64,000 bases of DNA from Geomonas propionica (GCF_016458235.1 NZ_JAEMHK010000002.1:392952-456951); one strand, 5' to 3'. Shown: positions 18,641 through 27,254, counted from the stretch's first letter. Notes: generated from the letters alone by a model not told the origin. A program made the numbers and translations.

Positions 18641-19915
18641 CTAGCGGGGCAGTCCCGGACCCTCGCCCGGCCCCACCGATTCGACCCGCGGCATCACATT
18701 TGTAAAGAGCAACTGTGCCACTTCCCGCACCTCGTCGACGCTGACCGCGGCGATTCCCTCCAACGACGACTCGATCGGCTCCGGCGCCCCCAGAAGGGAG
18801 GTGGTGTTGGAAATCCTGCGCACCTGGGTCTCGCAGTCGTCCAGGGCCATGAGCCGCGCGCAACGGATCTGCTCCTTGGCGGCCACCAAGACATCATCGG
18901 TCACCTTTTCCTCGCAGAACCTCAGCACCTCGGCGTGGCAGACGTCTACCGCCTCCTGGGCGCGCTCCGGGCCGGTTCCGGCGTAGATCATGAGGCCGGC
19001 GGAATCGGTGTAGGAGGACATCATGGAGTAGACCGTGTAGGCGAGGCTTCTGCGTTCGCGCACCTCGCGGAACAGGCGCGAGTTCATGCCGCTACCCAGG
19101 ATCTGGTTAAAAACGGCGAGCTTGTGCCGGTGCTCGTTGCCCGCGGGCGGAAGCGGATAGCCCATGTAGAAGTGGGTTTGTTCCATGGGGCGCGTGTAGT
19201 GCACGTGCTGTCCCACGGAGACCTGGTAGTCGGCAGCGGCCTTTTTCCCTTGCGGCTGCCCGGTCGGAAGTTCCCCTAGGAGGCGGGCCGCCTGGTCCGC
19301 GATCTGGTCGTGGTCCACGTTGCCGGCCACCGAGACGATGGTGGCGCCGGTCAGGTAGTTGGCCCGTTTGTGCTCCAACAGGCGCTCCCGGGAGATCGCG
19401 CCGATGGTTTCCGCGGTCCCGAGGATCGGGCTCCCCAGCGGGTGTCCCTGCCAGAAGCCCTGGTGGAACTGGTTGTAGATGAACCGGCCCGGGTTGTCCT
19501 GGTTCATCAGTATTTCCTGCAGCACCACGCCGCGCTCCTTCTCCACCTCATCTTCAGGCAGGGAGGAGTGGACGAACATGTCGGCCAGGATGTCGAAGGT
19601 GGCCGGGATGATGGAAGCTAGGGAGACGGCGTAGTAGAATACCTCCTCCTGGCTCGTGTAGGCGTTGGCCCGGGCACCGATGCTGTTGAACTCGTCGGTG
19701 ATCTGGTCGGCGGTACGGGTCGGGGTCCCCTTGAACAGGAGATGCTCGATGAAGTGGGAGGCACCGCCGGTATCGGGTTCCTCGTTCCGGGTACTGCTGT
19801 CGATGCGGATGCCGATGGCGGCGCTCTGCATACCCGGGATCTGCTGGCTGACTACCCGCACCCCGTTGGGGAGCGTAGTGAGGCGAAGCTTGGGGGGAGT
19901 CGACGAAGTGAACAT
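18641..19915 (-). CDS. M16 family zinc peptidase (insulinase/processing-peptidase type)
   Basis: 424 residues, typical of the single-unit bacterial M16B peptidases that resemble mitochondrial processing peptidase. The inverted zinc motif HFIEH is at residues 54-58 and the distal Glu lies in the EVEKERGVVLQEI segment. The C-terminal half carries the second, inactive M16 domain (GMNSRLFREVRERRSLAYTV). No signal peptide, so cytoplasmic. The ATG has AAGGAGC seven bases upstream. In many bacteria this gene follows pnp and rpsO; here it stands alone, so the local context does not add to the function. Confidence 0.9.
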   Translation of the reverse strand: MFTSSTPPKLRLTTLPNGVRVVSQQIPGMQSAAIGIRIDSSTRNEEPDTGGASHFIEHLLFKGTPTRTADQITDEFNSIGARANAYTSQEEVFYYAVSLASIIPATFDILADMFVHSSLPEDEVEKERGVVLQEILMNQDNPGRFIYNQFHQGFWQGHPLGSPILGTAETIGAISRERLLEHKRANYLTGATIVSVAGNVDHDQIADQAARLLGELPTGQPQGKKAAADYQVSVGQHVHYTRPMEQTHFYMGYPLPPAGNEHRHKLAVFNQILGSGMNSRLFREVRERRSLAYTVYSMMSSYTDSAGLMIYAGTGPERAQEAVDVCHAEVLRFCEEKVTDDVLVAAKEQIRCARLMALDDCETQVRRISNTTSLLGAPEPIESSLEGIAAVSVDEVREVAQLLFTNVMPRVESVGPGEGPGLPR

Positions 19916-20004
19916 ATAAGCTCCTTAAAGCAGTGGAATCGTTTCGGTTTGAATGTCAGGAATTATAACACGGCGCCTTAAGGAAAACAGTCAGTGAAAA
20001 AATA

Positions 20005-20028
20005 CGCCTGTCGGTGACCCGGCAGGCG
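20005..20028 (-). terminator. Intrinsic terminator of the cytochrome P460 gene
   Basis: Read on the minus strand, CGCCTGCCGG (20028-20019) pairs with CCGACAGGCG (20014-20005) around GTCA and is followed by TATTTTTTC. It lies 28 bases after the stop of the P460-like gene. Confidence 0.8.
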
Positions 20029-20056
20029 CGTTTTGAGGCAAAGGGAAAACTGAGTG

Positions 20057-20533
20057 TTACTTGAAATCGGCGTAACGGGAGAGGACGAAGCCGCGATCCT
20101 TGGCGTCCTTTTCATGGCAGCTGAAGCAGTCGCGCTTGCCGTCCAGGCCGGAGGGCTTGCCGTCGGGGGTGAAGCCGACGAAATGCCAGCCGCCGGTCTC
20201 CTGGGCCTTCTTGTCCCGCTGCATCATGACGATCATGCTTTTCTTGCCCGGCACCTGCTTGCCACCCTCGTCCTTGATGGTGTAGTTGACCGCGATGAAG
20301 CGGCTCCCCTCTGGGTAGTTTGCGCCGCCGGTCTTGTAGGTGGGCATGGCCTTCTTGTTCACGTAGATGTAGTGGATGCCGTAAAACATAGATTTCTTGT
20401 CGGTGATGACGCGGGCCTTGCTCTTGTCCCAGTTCTCGTAGTTTCTGGGGAGCTTGCCCTGTTCGGCGGCGCAGGCTGCGCCGACGGCACCGAAGAGGGT
20501 AGCGAGGGTGAGGATGGAAATTACTTTTTTCAT
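20057..20533 (-). CDS. Periplasmic cytochrome P460-family protein with one haem c site
   Basis: 158 residues. Residues 1-23 are a signal peptide (MKKVISILTLATLFGAVG, cleavage near ACAAE). The sequence NYENWDKSKARVITDKKSMF and the region FIAVNYTIKDEGGKQVPG match the cytochrome P460 family. A single haem c motif CFSCH is at residues 136-140, near the C-terminus, as the family requires. P460-type cytochromes act on hydroxylamine or nitric oxide, but many in metal reducers have no known substrate. The start at the second ATG (20533) is chosen because it begins the signal peptide and follows GGAGG; the 33-codon upstream extension crosses a dispersed palindrome. Confidence 0.85.
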   Translation of the reverse strand: MKKVISILTLATLFGAVGAACAAEQGKLPRNYENWDKSKARVITDKKSMFYGIHYIYVNKKAMPTYKTGGANYPEGSRFIAVNYTIKDEGGKQVPGKKSMIVMMQRDKKAQETGGWHFVGFTPDGKPSGLDGKRDCFSCHEKDAKDRGFVLSRYADFK

Positions 20534-20578
20534 GTCATGCCTCCATATGAATAGTGGTCGGTCGTTGCGCGGAAGGAT

Positions 20579-20602
20579 GGGCGAATGATTATTCGCCCCT
20601 AC
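20579..20602. repeat. Dispersed palindrome GGGCGAAT-N4-ATTCGCCC, copy 1
   Basis: GGGCGAAT and ATTCGCCC arms flank GATT, followed by CTAC, which could pair with GTAG in complete copies. Related copies are at 28977-29000, 48628-48647, 55292-55315 and 55362-55388. It lies upstream of the P460 gene. Confidence 0.75.
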
Positions 20603-20659
20603 AGGGATACCATAGGGCGGCATCTCCTTCAAAGCAGCATTGGATATTTTTCATCAGCA

Positions 20660-21532
20660 TTAGATACGGCCGTTATGCCCCGAGGCCGCCGGAGACCAGG
20701 GGTAATCGGCGAGATGGGCGGCGAGTTCGTCCTTGTGGTAGCGGTCCAGCTTCTGCCGGAAAAGCACCAGTGTCATCACCACCGGCAGCGTAAAGATGAA
20801 AATCCCGGTAAGCCCCATCAGGTTTTCCCCGATGTAGAAGGTGACCCCCAGGTTGAAGGCGATCACGCAGAGGTAGAGAAAGGGTCCGTACAAAGAGCGG
20901 TACGGCGCCGCGCCCACCCCGGCCGGGCGATCTTCCCCGGAGCCGAAGCGGTCGATCAACTGCAGCGCAAGGATCAGGAGTGCGCTCACCAGCCACCACC
21001 CGAAGTAGTTGGACATCGGGATGCCGAAATGGGTGCCGACTTCCCGGTAGCCGTAGATCCGGCCCAGGAACCAGCGGCTCCCCTGCAACGCCACGGGGTC
21101 GGTGACGATGTCGAGGAACACCTGGAACAACGAACCGAGCAGCAAAACGGCGAAGGAGCGCCTGATGCGGCTGGTCTCCAGGAGCACCAGGTCCCCCTTG
21201 ACCCGCTTGGCCGGGGCCAGCACCAACAGGGCGGTGGCGTAGCTGCAGTAAGTCAAAAAAACGTAGGAGAGCGAGTCGAAGAAGGGGACGCCGGCGATCC
21301 AGAGTTCGCGGTCGCGGGTCGCTTCCACGTAGTAGTACCAGCCGTAGGGAAAGCCGTTGTTGATGGAGGAGAACTCTGAAGCGAAGGCGATGAGGTAGCC
21401 GCACACCGTGAACAAGATGGTCTTCTTCCACCCGAGGTGCAGTACCGCCGCCACCAGATACACGGCGAAAAAGGCGAAGACGTAGGGACGCATGGTGAAG
21501 GTCCCCACGGCGATATCGAGGATGTGGGTCAT
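20660..21532 (-). CDS. Carotenoid biosynthesis-family membrane protein (CruF/DUF422 type)
   Basis: 290 residues with about seven hydrophobic helices. The family phrases are visible: EFSSINNGFPYGWYYY near the start, FLDIVTDPVALQGSRWFLG and GIPMSNYFGWWLVSALL in the middle. Members include the 2'-hydratase CruF of C50 and glycosylated carotenoids and the myxol pathway; other members have no proven function. No carotenoid genes (crtB, crtI) are near, so a role in carotenoid making is only inferred from the family. The start at 21532 is chosen because AAGGAGCT lies nine bases upstream; the eleven-codon extension has no support. It follows mlaD on the same strand after a strong hairpin. Confidence 0.85.
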   Translation of the reverse strand: MTHILDIAVGTFTMRPYVFAFFAVYLVAAVLHLGWKKTILFTVCGYLIAFASEFSSINNGFPYGWYYYVEATRDRELWIAGVPFFDSLSYVFLTYCSYATALLVLAPAKRVKGDLVLLETSRIRRSFAVLLLGSLFQVFLDIVTDPVALQGSRWFLGRIYGYREVGTHFGIPMSNYFGWWLVSALLILALQLIDRFGSGEDRPAGVGAAPYRSLYGPFLYLCVIAFNLGVTFYIGENLMGLTGIFIFTLPVVMTLVLFRQKLDRYHKDELAAHLADYPWSPAASGHNGRI

Positions 21533-21570
21533 GCCGGAGAGCTCCTTGATAAAAGGGGGCGCCACGCAAA

Positions 21571-21598
21571 CGTGGGGGCGAATTGTTCCGCCCCCACG
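21571..21598. repeat. Perfect 10-bp inverted repeat between mlaD and the carotenoid-type gene
   Basis: CGTGGGGGCG (21571-21580) pairs with CGCCCCCACG (21589-21598) around AATTGTTC. The core GGGGGCGAATTGTTCCGCCCCC resembles the GGGCGAAT/ATTCGCCC palindromes elsewhere, so it may be a diverged member of that family. It has no U-tract within the first bases on the minus strand. Confidence 0.6.
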
Positions 21599-21622
21599 CC
21601 GCCAGCACGTTTGGTTGTCTTC

Positions 21623-22693
21623 TTAAAACAGGGTCCCGACGATGGAGCCGAGCACCGAAATCGGGCCGGTGTCCCCCAGCCCCTCCATGGCGCGCTCCGC
21701 CTTCTTGAGGGTCGCCGTGGTGTCGCGGTAGAGCTGGTCCTCGTTGACAAGCTTGCCTATGGTACCCTGGCCGGAGTTGATCTTCTGGGTGATCTCCTTC
21801 ACGTTCTTGGAGGCGTCGCGCAGCTCGGTATAGAGACTTTCGTCGTACACCAGCTTGCCCAGGGTCCCCTCACCCTTGTTGATCTTGGCGGTGATGTCCT
21901 TCACGTCCTTCATGCCGGCGTTCAGGTCCTTCACGCCGCTGCGGAGGTCCTTGATCAGTGCGGAAGCGTCGTTATAGACGGTTTCGTCGTTGACCAGCTT
22001 GCCGAGCGTCCCCTCCCCCTTCTCGATCTTGGTAGAGACCACCTTGAGGCTGTTCACCGCGCTTGAGGCATCGTCGTAGAGCTTGCGGTCATTCAGGAGC
22101 ATGGCCAGCGAGCCTTCACCGCGGTCCATCTTGCCGGTGATGCTGCTGATGTTGGAGAGGGCGTCCCTCAGGTTGCCGCGGTTCTCATCCAGCATGCCCG
22201 AAACCTTCTTCAGCACATCCTCCTGGTTCTTGTTCAGGTTGTTGATCAGAACCTTGGTGTCCTTCACCACGTCGGAGAGGTTATCCACGATGATATCGAT
22301 ATTGGCGACATCCTTGCCCTTGACCGTCCCCCCCTCGGGGAGCAACGCCGCGTTGGGCGAGCCGAAGGAAAGACCCAGGAACTGCCCGCCCAAAAGGTTG
22401 GTGAGCCTCAGGCCCGCAACCGTATCCACCTTGATGCGGGTATCCGGTTTCACCTCGAAGTCGATCTCGATCTTGTCGTTCAAGACGATGATCTTGGTGA
22501 TGCGACCGACATCGACACCCGCCAGGCGGACCGGGTCGCCCACCTTAAGGCCGGTGATGCTGGTGAGGTAGGTCTTGTACATGATCTTCTTTTCGAAGGG
22601 GTTCCACTTCTCCCCGACCTCGAGCAGCACGCCCAGGATGATGAGGCCGAACACGAAGAACATGCCGACTTTTTTCTCAACTGACAGAGCCAT
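21623..22693 (-). CDS. mlaD: MlaD/MCE-family lipid-transport protein
   Basis: 356 residues. Residues about 8-25 are a membrane anchor (VGMFFVFGLIILGVLLEV). The MCE domain follows (about 38-115): VGDPVRLAGVDVGRIT and GLRLTNLLGGQFLGLSFG. The C-terminal 200 residues are predicted helical and contain four copies of a GEGTLGKLVND-like unit spaced by about 40-50 residues, found in long MlaD-type proteins. MCE proteins bind phospholipids in the periplasm and join an ABC transporter (MlaFEB in E. coli) that moves lipids between inner and outer membranes. It lies 36 bases after mlaE. No MlaF ATPase is encoded here, so that subunit must come from elsewhere. Confidence 0.9.
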   Translation of the reverse strand: MALSVEKKVGMFFVFGLIILGVLLEVGEKWNPFEKKIMYKTYLTSITGLKVGDPVRLAGVDVGRITKIIVLNDKIEIDFEVKPDTRIKVDTVAGLRLTNLLGGQFLGLSFGSPNAALLPEGGTVKGKDVANIDIIVDNLSDVVKDTKVLINNLNKNQEDVLKKVSGMLDENRGNLRDALSNISSITGKMDRGEGSLAMLLNDRKLYDDASSAVNSLKVVSTKIEKGEGTLGKLVNDETVYNDASALIKDLRSGVKDLNAGMKDVKDITAKINKGEGTLGKLVYDESLYTELRDASKNVKEITQKINSGQGTIGKLVNEDQLYRDTTATLKKAERAMEGLGDTGPISVLGSIVGTLF

Positions 22694-22729
22694 ATATCTC
22701 TTCCTCCGGAAACGGAAAACGTAAAAGTG

Positions 22730-23506
22730 CTACATGAGCAGCCTGGTCAGGATGTAATCGGCGACCAGGATAAGCATGAACGAGAGCACGACGGACCTGG
22801 TGGTGGACTGACCGATCCCCCTGGCGCCGCCGGAAGTGGCGAAGCCGACGTAGCAGCAGACCAGGGCGATGATGCCCCCAAAGCACATGGACTTGGTGAG
22901 ACCGATGCCGATCTCCTTCATCTTCAGGGCGGCGGTGAGGCTGTCGTAGTAGGTCGCGTAAGAAACGAAGATCTGCGGGTGCAGGTTACTGATCAACGCG
23001 CCGCCGATGATGCCGATCAGGTCCGAGTAGAGCACCAGGGCCGGCACGCAGATGATGCAGGCGATGAAGCGCGGCATGGCGAGATAACGGACCGGGTCGA
23101 TGTCGAGCGTTTTCAGCGCGTCGATTTCCTCGTACACGGTCATAACCCCCAGCTCGGCCGCCATAGCGGAACCGCAGCGCCCGGCAACGAGAAAGCTGGT
23201 CATGACCGGCCCCAGTTCGCGCACCATGGAGTGGCCGACGATGGCGCCGATGATGTTCTGCCCGCCGTACTTCTGCAGCTCCACACCGGTCTGCAGGGCG
23301 AGCACCATCCCTACGAAAAAGGCCATTACCGAGGCGACCGGCAGTGTGTCCCAGCCGATGACGGCCATCTGGGTCAGGATGCTGGGGATATTGCGGGGCG
23401 CCTCGCGTATGAAATACACGACCTTGCCCATGAGGATGGTCATCTCCCCCAGCACCTGGTAGAAGTAGAGCACCCTCTTGCCTAGCGGTTCAAAAACTTG
23501 GCTCAC
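22730..23506 (-). CDS. mlaE: MlaE-family ABC transporter permease
   Basis: 258 residues with five or six membrane segments. Family phrases are visible: GMVLALQTGVELQKYGGQNI, VRELGPVMTSFLVAGRCGSA, AMAAELGVMTVYEEIDAL. This is the membrane subunit of the Mla lipid transporter. Translation starts at a GTG inside a GTGA overlap with the stop of the upstream repeat protein, indicating coupled translation. The upstream sequence GGGGGATAA serves as ribosome binding site. With mlaD downstream and no adjacent mlaF, this is a split arrangement. Confidence 0.92.
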   Translation of the reverse strand: MSQVFEPLGKRVLYFYQVLGEMTILMGKVVYFIREAPRNIPSILTQMAVIGWDTLPVASVMAFFVGMVLALQTGVELQKYGGQNIIGAIVGHSMVRELGPVMTSFLVAGRCGSAMAAELGVMTVYEEIDALKTLDIDPVRYLAMPRFIACIICVPALVLYSDLIGIIGGALISNLHPQIFVSYATYYDSLTAALKMKEIGIGLTKSMCFGGIIALVCCYVGFATSGGARGIGQSTTRSVVLSFMLILVADYILTRLLM

Positions 23507-25050
23507 TTATCCCCCCATTTCAGTCCGAAGGGGAGCCAGAAGAGGCTCAACTCCTCTTGCCCGCCATCGCGCTTCAGGCTTACCAGCCCCTTCAGGAATT
23601 TCAGTTCCCTCTCCTTGGCCGCGTCGCGGTAGGAGATGAACGGGAAGAACTCGTAGGCGAGGTCGTTGCCGCGCCGTTCATGCCAGAACAGGTTCCAGAG
23701 CAGGGTGGACGTCGAGTTGCCCCCTTGGTCCCAGCGTCTCTGGTAGATGCGCCACAAGGGCGCCCAATCCTTCTCGATCCCTTCCTTGTCGAGGATCGGC
23801 TCGACCGGCGCGGGGAAGGAGAAGGAAGAGACCCCCTCGGGGGATTGCCGATACAAAAACAACGGCCACATGGCGGTGCGGCGCCGCTCGTTGCCCTCTT
23901 TGGGCCAGAGCTCGTGGTTATCGCGGTACAGGAAGAACAGTATCCGGTCCTGGTCCTGCGTGAAGTTTTCCGACTTCAGCTCCTCGTGCCTGTACAGCGG
24001 CCACAGGTACCAGCTCTTCTCGCCGCCGGCGAAGGTCTCGTGGGAGTAGAACGGGAGGAAGCTGTCGCTGTTTTTCTTTTCGCCGCGCACCTTGGTGAAG
24101 AAAGGCCAGAAGTAGTCCACCTCCTCCTGCTTCTTGCCGCGGTCCTCGGTGTAGCCGAAGAAAGGCCAGAGGTAGCTGCGCGAGGTCTTTTTGGGCGAGT
24201 CGGTGGAGGCGTAGAGCGGGAAGATGAACTTCCTCCGCGTCGGGTTCTCTGTGTTGAGTCCGGTGCTCTCCGAGGTGTAGAAGGGCCAGAGCACGAAACG
24301 CTTTTCGTAGACGCCGGTCTTGTGCGACTCTCCGTAGAGCGGGAAGACGTCGAAGCCCGATTCGTTCTCACCCGAGGTGGTGGCGAAGAAGGGCCAGAGG
24401 TAGTGCCTGGTGGTAGTCCCCTTCTTCACCGTGCTGCCGTAAAGCGGGAACATCACGAAGTGGTACTCGTCGCGCCAGAACCGGTCGTAGATATTACCGT
24501 AGACCGGGAAAAAGGCGCGGTAGTGGCCGTGGCGCTGCGAGTCGCCGGAGATGTAGAACGGAAAGAGCATGGTCGACTTTTCCCGTTCCGGCTCCGTTTC
24601 CTGCTTCCGGTAACTGGAGGTCCTGAAGAGCTGCAGCACCTCGAAGTTGTCCGCCTCGGGGGTCTTTTCCTGGGTTGCCACCGGATAGAGGTAATAGGAA
24701 GAGGAGGCCTGCTCCTTGGCGTGACTGGTCGTGTAGAACAGGGGACGCAGGGCGATGTCCCTGTCGTCGCCGTTTTTCTGGTACTTGAACAGCGGCCCGA
24801 GGATGGCGAGGTTGCTGAAGCGCTCCTTCGGGCTCTCGCGGTAGTCGATCAGGGGCCACAGGGTGAAGATGGTCCCTTTCTGCTCAGGCGCCGGCTCAGC
24901 CTTCTGCTCAGCCTTCTGCTCAGCCTTCTGCTCAGCCTTCTGCTCAGCCGGTGATTCAGGCTTTGGCACCGGCTGGGGCTCGGCGCAGGCCACCGTTGCC
25001 AGGAATAGCAGAGCCGACGACGCAGTTATGGACAGCGTGGAACGTGTCAT
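23503..25050 (-). CDS. Secreted repeat protein with WPFF/FPLY motifs, linked to mlaE
   Basis: 515 residues. The N-terminus is a signal sequence (TASSALLFLATVACAEPQP); Cys could be a lipid site but the lipobox (TVAC) is poor. Next comes a low-complexity (Ala-Glu-Gln-Lys) repeat of four units at residues about 36-51. The rest has about a dozen imperfect units of 25-40 residues containing LWPFF, LWPFY or FPLY, followed by short charged turns (YLWPFFATTSGENES, FVLWPFYTSESTG, FIFPLYASTDSPK). Such alternating aromatic strands suggest an outer-membrane or periplasmic beta structure. The gene is translationally coupled to mlaE, so a role in lipid traffic or envelope integrity is plausible. I do not recognise a named family. 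A promoter lies at 25089-25118. Confidence 0.85.
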   Translation of the reverse strand: MTRSTLSITASSALLFLATVACAEPQPVPKPESPAEQKAEQKAEQKAEQKAEPAPEQKGTIFTLWPLIDYRESPKERFSNLAILGPLFKYQKNGDDRDIALRPLFYTTSHAKEQASSSYYLYPVATQEKTPEADNFEVLQLFRTSSYRKQETEPEREKSTMLFPFYISGDSQRHGHYRAFFPVYGNIYDRFWRDEYHFVMFPLYGSTVKKGTTTRHYLWPFFATTSGENESGFDVFPLYGESHKTGVYEKRFVLWPFYTSESTGLNTENPTRRKFIFPLYASTDSPKKTSRSYLWPFFGYTEDRGKKQEEVDYFWPFFTKVRGEKKNSDSFLPFYSHETFAGGEKSWYLWPLYRHEELKSENFTQDQDRILFFLYRDNHELWPKEGNERRRTAMWPLFLYRQSPEGVSSFSFPAPVEPILDKEGIEKDWAPLWRIYQRRWDQGGNSTSTLLWNLFWHERRGNDLAYEFFPFISYRDAAKERELKFLKGLVSLKRDGGQEELSLFWLPFGLKWGDK

Positions 25051-25088
25051 GTACCTCTTACAAACTTACTTATTGTGTTGGATTTCGG

Positions 25089-25118
25089 ATAGTAACTGCT
25101 GCAAACAGACATAGTCAA
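25089..25118 (-). promoter_or_regulatory. Sigma70-like promoter for the repeat protein-mlaE-mlaD operon
   Basis: On the minus strand TTGACT (25118-25113) is followed after 18 bases by TACTAT (25094-25089). This lies about 40 bases upstream of the ATG of the 515-residue protein. It is a sequence match only. Confidence 0.5.
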
Positions 25119-25262
25119 TCAAAATATAGTCTGGATGGCAGACAGCAATGAATCTTGAGCAGGAGCTTCTAGACAATTTGGGCTCCTGCAGCCTCAATCA
25201 AAAACGCCACGCGAAAGTTATGCCACTTCTTCGGCAAATGTCCAGCATTGAAACGAAAAACA

Positions 25263-25294
25263 GCGAGGCAGGAAACGTTTGTCTCCTGCCTCGC
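25263..25294 (-). terminator. Intrinsic terminator of leuD
   Basis: GCGAGGCAGGA (25284-25294 on the reverse read) pairs with TCCTGCCTCGC. Read on the minus strand, the hairpin is followed by TGTTTTTCGTTT. It begins 33 bases after the leuD stop codon. The same hairpin could act in the other direction, but no plus-strand gene is seen. Confidence 0.85.
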
Positions 25295-25326
25295 TATATG
25301 ATGATGTACTGTGACTGCGTTACCGA

Positions 25327-25854
25327 TCAGTACTTGCTATCCGCGTAGTCAACCCAGCCGCCGGCAAGAACCAGCGCCTTGTCAAACGGAGAGATTTCAA
25401 ACTGCATCGACTCTTCCCGTCCTCCCCCCTTGATGGTGAGGGTGGTGTTAGCCACGTCCACTTCGATGGCCACGTCGGCCGCGCCGGCGTAGCTGAAGAG
25501 CTGGTCGATCTTCTCCGGGGAGAGCTCGATGGCCGCCATGCCGCAGTTGAACATGTTCTGGCGGAAGATCCTGGCGAAGGACTGGGCGATGACCACGTTG
25601 ATGCCGTTCACCTCGAAGACCCAGGGGGCGTGCTCACGGGAGGAGCCGCAGCCGAAGTTGGCGCGGGTCACCACGGCGCCGGCGCCGAAGGTTTTGTCGC
25701 TCTTGGGGTCGAAGCCCGGGAGTTTGAGGTCCTCCAGGAGGTACGGCTTGAGGTCCTCCTTGGTGATTTCGGTCAGGTACTTGGCCGGGATGATCTCGTC
25801 GGTGTTTATGTCGCTACGGTCCAGAAAAAGGGCCGGGCCACCAAATGTTTTCAT
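25327..25854 (-). CDS. leuD: 3-isopropylmalate dehydratase, small subunit
   Basis: 175 residues. LeuD with LeuC converts 2-isopropylmalate to 3-isopropylmalate in leucine synthesis. The swivelling aconitase domain signature is visible: RSDINTDEIIPAKYL near the start and FGCGSSREHAPW at residues about 68-79. Its length of about 170 matches the archaeal-type small subunit found in delta-proteobacteria. It lies 116 bases after leuC, the usual order, and is followed by a terminator. It ends the leucine dehydratase operon. Confidence 0.95.
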   Translation of the reverse strand: MKTFGGPALFLDRSDINTDEIIPAKYLTEITKEDLKPYLLEDLKLPGFDPKSDKTFGAGAVVTRANFGCGSSREHAPWVFEVNGINVVIAQSFARIFRQNMFNCGMAAIELSPEKIDQLFSYAGAADVAIEVDVANTTLTIKGGGREESMQFEISPFDKALVLAGGWVDYADSKY

Positions 25855-25970
25855 ATGTGATCTCCTAGTCTAGCGGGAGCTCCCGCATTTTCGTTGTCAG
25901 TTTGCAATGGTCGCTGTTCAATGGCAATGACACGCGTCGTTGTCAATTGTCAATTACCACTGTCATTTGC

Positions 25971-27254
25971 TTACAAGTACTTGCGCGGGTCGGCAAGCTT
26001 GCCTTCGATGGCGGAGGCGGCGGCGGTCGCCGGCGAGAGCAGGTGCACCATGCCCCCCTTGCCCATCCTGCCCATGAAGTTGCGGTTGGTGGTGGAGGCG
26101 CAGACCTCGCCCTCGGCCAGGACGCCGTTGCTCATGCCGAGGCAGGCGCCGCAGGTCGGGTTGGTGACGCAGAAGCCGGCGTCCATGAAGATCTGGATCA
26201 GCCCCTCGGCCACAGCATCCTTGTAGATCTGCGGGGTTGCCGGCGACAGGATGGCGCGCACATTCGGCGCGATCTTCTTTCCCTTGAGGATTTGGGCCGC
26301 GACCCTCAGGTCCTCGAGGCGGCCGTTGGTGCAAGAACCGAGGTAGACCTGGTCCACCGGCTGGCCGGCCATTTCGTCGATGCTCTTCACCTGGTCCGGC
26401 TTGTAGCCGAAAGTGCAGAGCGGGGTCAGGTTGGAGAGGTCGAGATCGATCACCTTGTCATACTCGGCGTCGGCGTCGGAGACCCACTTGCTGTACTCGG
26501 CGACCGCCGCTTCCTTGGAAGCGAAGGAGTCGGAGATGAAGGGCCAGAGGTACTCCACGGTGACGCGGTCCGGGGCGCAGATGCCGGAGGTGCCGCCCGC
26601 CTCGATGGCCATGTTGCACAGGGTCATCCTGGACTCCATGGTCATGCCGTCAACGATGGGGCCGCCGAACTCGATGACCCGGTCGGTGGCGCCGTTCACG
26701 GTCAGCTCGCCGATGACGCGCAGGATGGCGTCCTTCGCGTACACCCCTTTGGGGAGGGTGCCGTTCAGGTTGATCCTGATGGTCTTCGGCTCGCGGAAGG
26801 CGCAGACTCCCTTCAGTATCCCCACCTCCAGGTCGGTGGTGCCGACGCCGGCTGCAAAGGCGCCGAAAGCGCCGTGGGTGCAGGTGTGGGAGTCACCCAT
26901 GATCACGGTGTTGCCGGGGCGGATGAACCCCTTCTCCGGGAACAGCGCGTGGCAGACGCCGTTGGCGCCGATGTCGAAGAAGTCCTTGATATCGTGGCGG
27001 CGCGCCCAGTCCCTGAGCATCTTGGCCTGGGTGGCCGTCTTGGAGTCCTTGCTCGGGGTGACGTGGTCGATAACGGCTTTGATCTTGGTGGTGTCAAAGA
27101 CCCGGTCCTTGCCGCGTGCCATGAGGTCGGCGATGGCGATGGGGGTGGTGATCTCGTGGCACATCACCACGTCGATGCCGAGCACCTTGGTTCCTGCAAA
27201 AGGCTCATCAACCAGATGGGCCGCGAATATCTTTTGAGCCGTAGTCATACCCAT
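25971..27254 (-). CDS. leuC: 3-isopropylmalate dehydratase, large subunit
   Basis: 427 residues, the length of the short (homoaconitase-family) LeuC. It has the [4Fe-4S] cluster ligands in VYLGSCTNGR and VTNPTCGACLG, plus GDSHTCTHGAFGAFAAGVGT. The start at 27254 is chosen because AAGGAAG precedes it; an ATG two codons on gives the same frame, and the upstream extension to 27329 lacks a ribosome binding site. Together with LeuD it forms isopropylmalate isomerase. It is divergent from the LOG-family gene. Confidence 0.95.
   Translation of the reverse strand: MGMTTAQKIFAAHLVDEPFAGTKVLGIDVVMCHEITTPIAIADLMARGKDRVFDTTKIKAVIDHVTPSKDSKTATQAKMLRDWARRHDIKDFFDIGANGVCHALFPEKGFIRPGNTVIMGDSHTCTHGAFGAFAAGVGTTDLEVGILKGVCAFREPKTIRINLNGTLPKGVYAKDAILRVIGELTVNGATDRVIEFGGPIVDGMTMESRMTLCNMAIEAGGTSGICAPDRVTVEYLWPFISDSFASKEAAVAEYSKWVSDADAEYDKVIDLDLSNLTPLCTFGYKPDQVKSIDEMAGQPVDQVYLGSCTNGRLEDLRVAAQILKGKKIAPNVRAILSPATPQIYKDAVAEGLIQIFMDAGFCVTNPTCGACLGMSNGVLAEGEVCASTTNRNFMGRMGKGGMVHLLSPATAAASAIEGKLADPRKYL

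Noticed and set aside
22677..22886. Possible MlaF fragment between mlaE and mlaD
   Set aside because: The genes are only 36 bases apart and the frame is a shadow of mlaE; it has no Walker motifs.
23557..24954. Plus-strand frame opposite the WPFF protein
   Set aside because: Composition typical of antisense frames; the minus-strand gene has signal peptide, promoter and coupling to mlaE.
25148..25348. Small plus-strand frame upstream of leuD
   Set aside because: No ribosome binding site, and it spans the leuD terminator hairpin.
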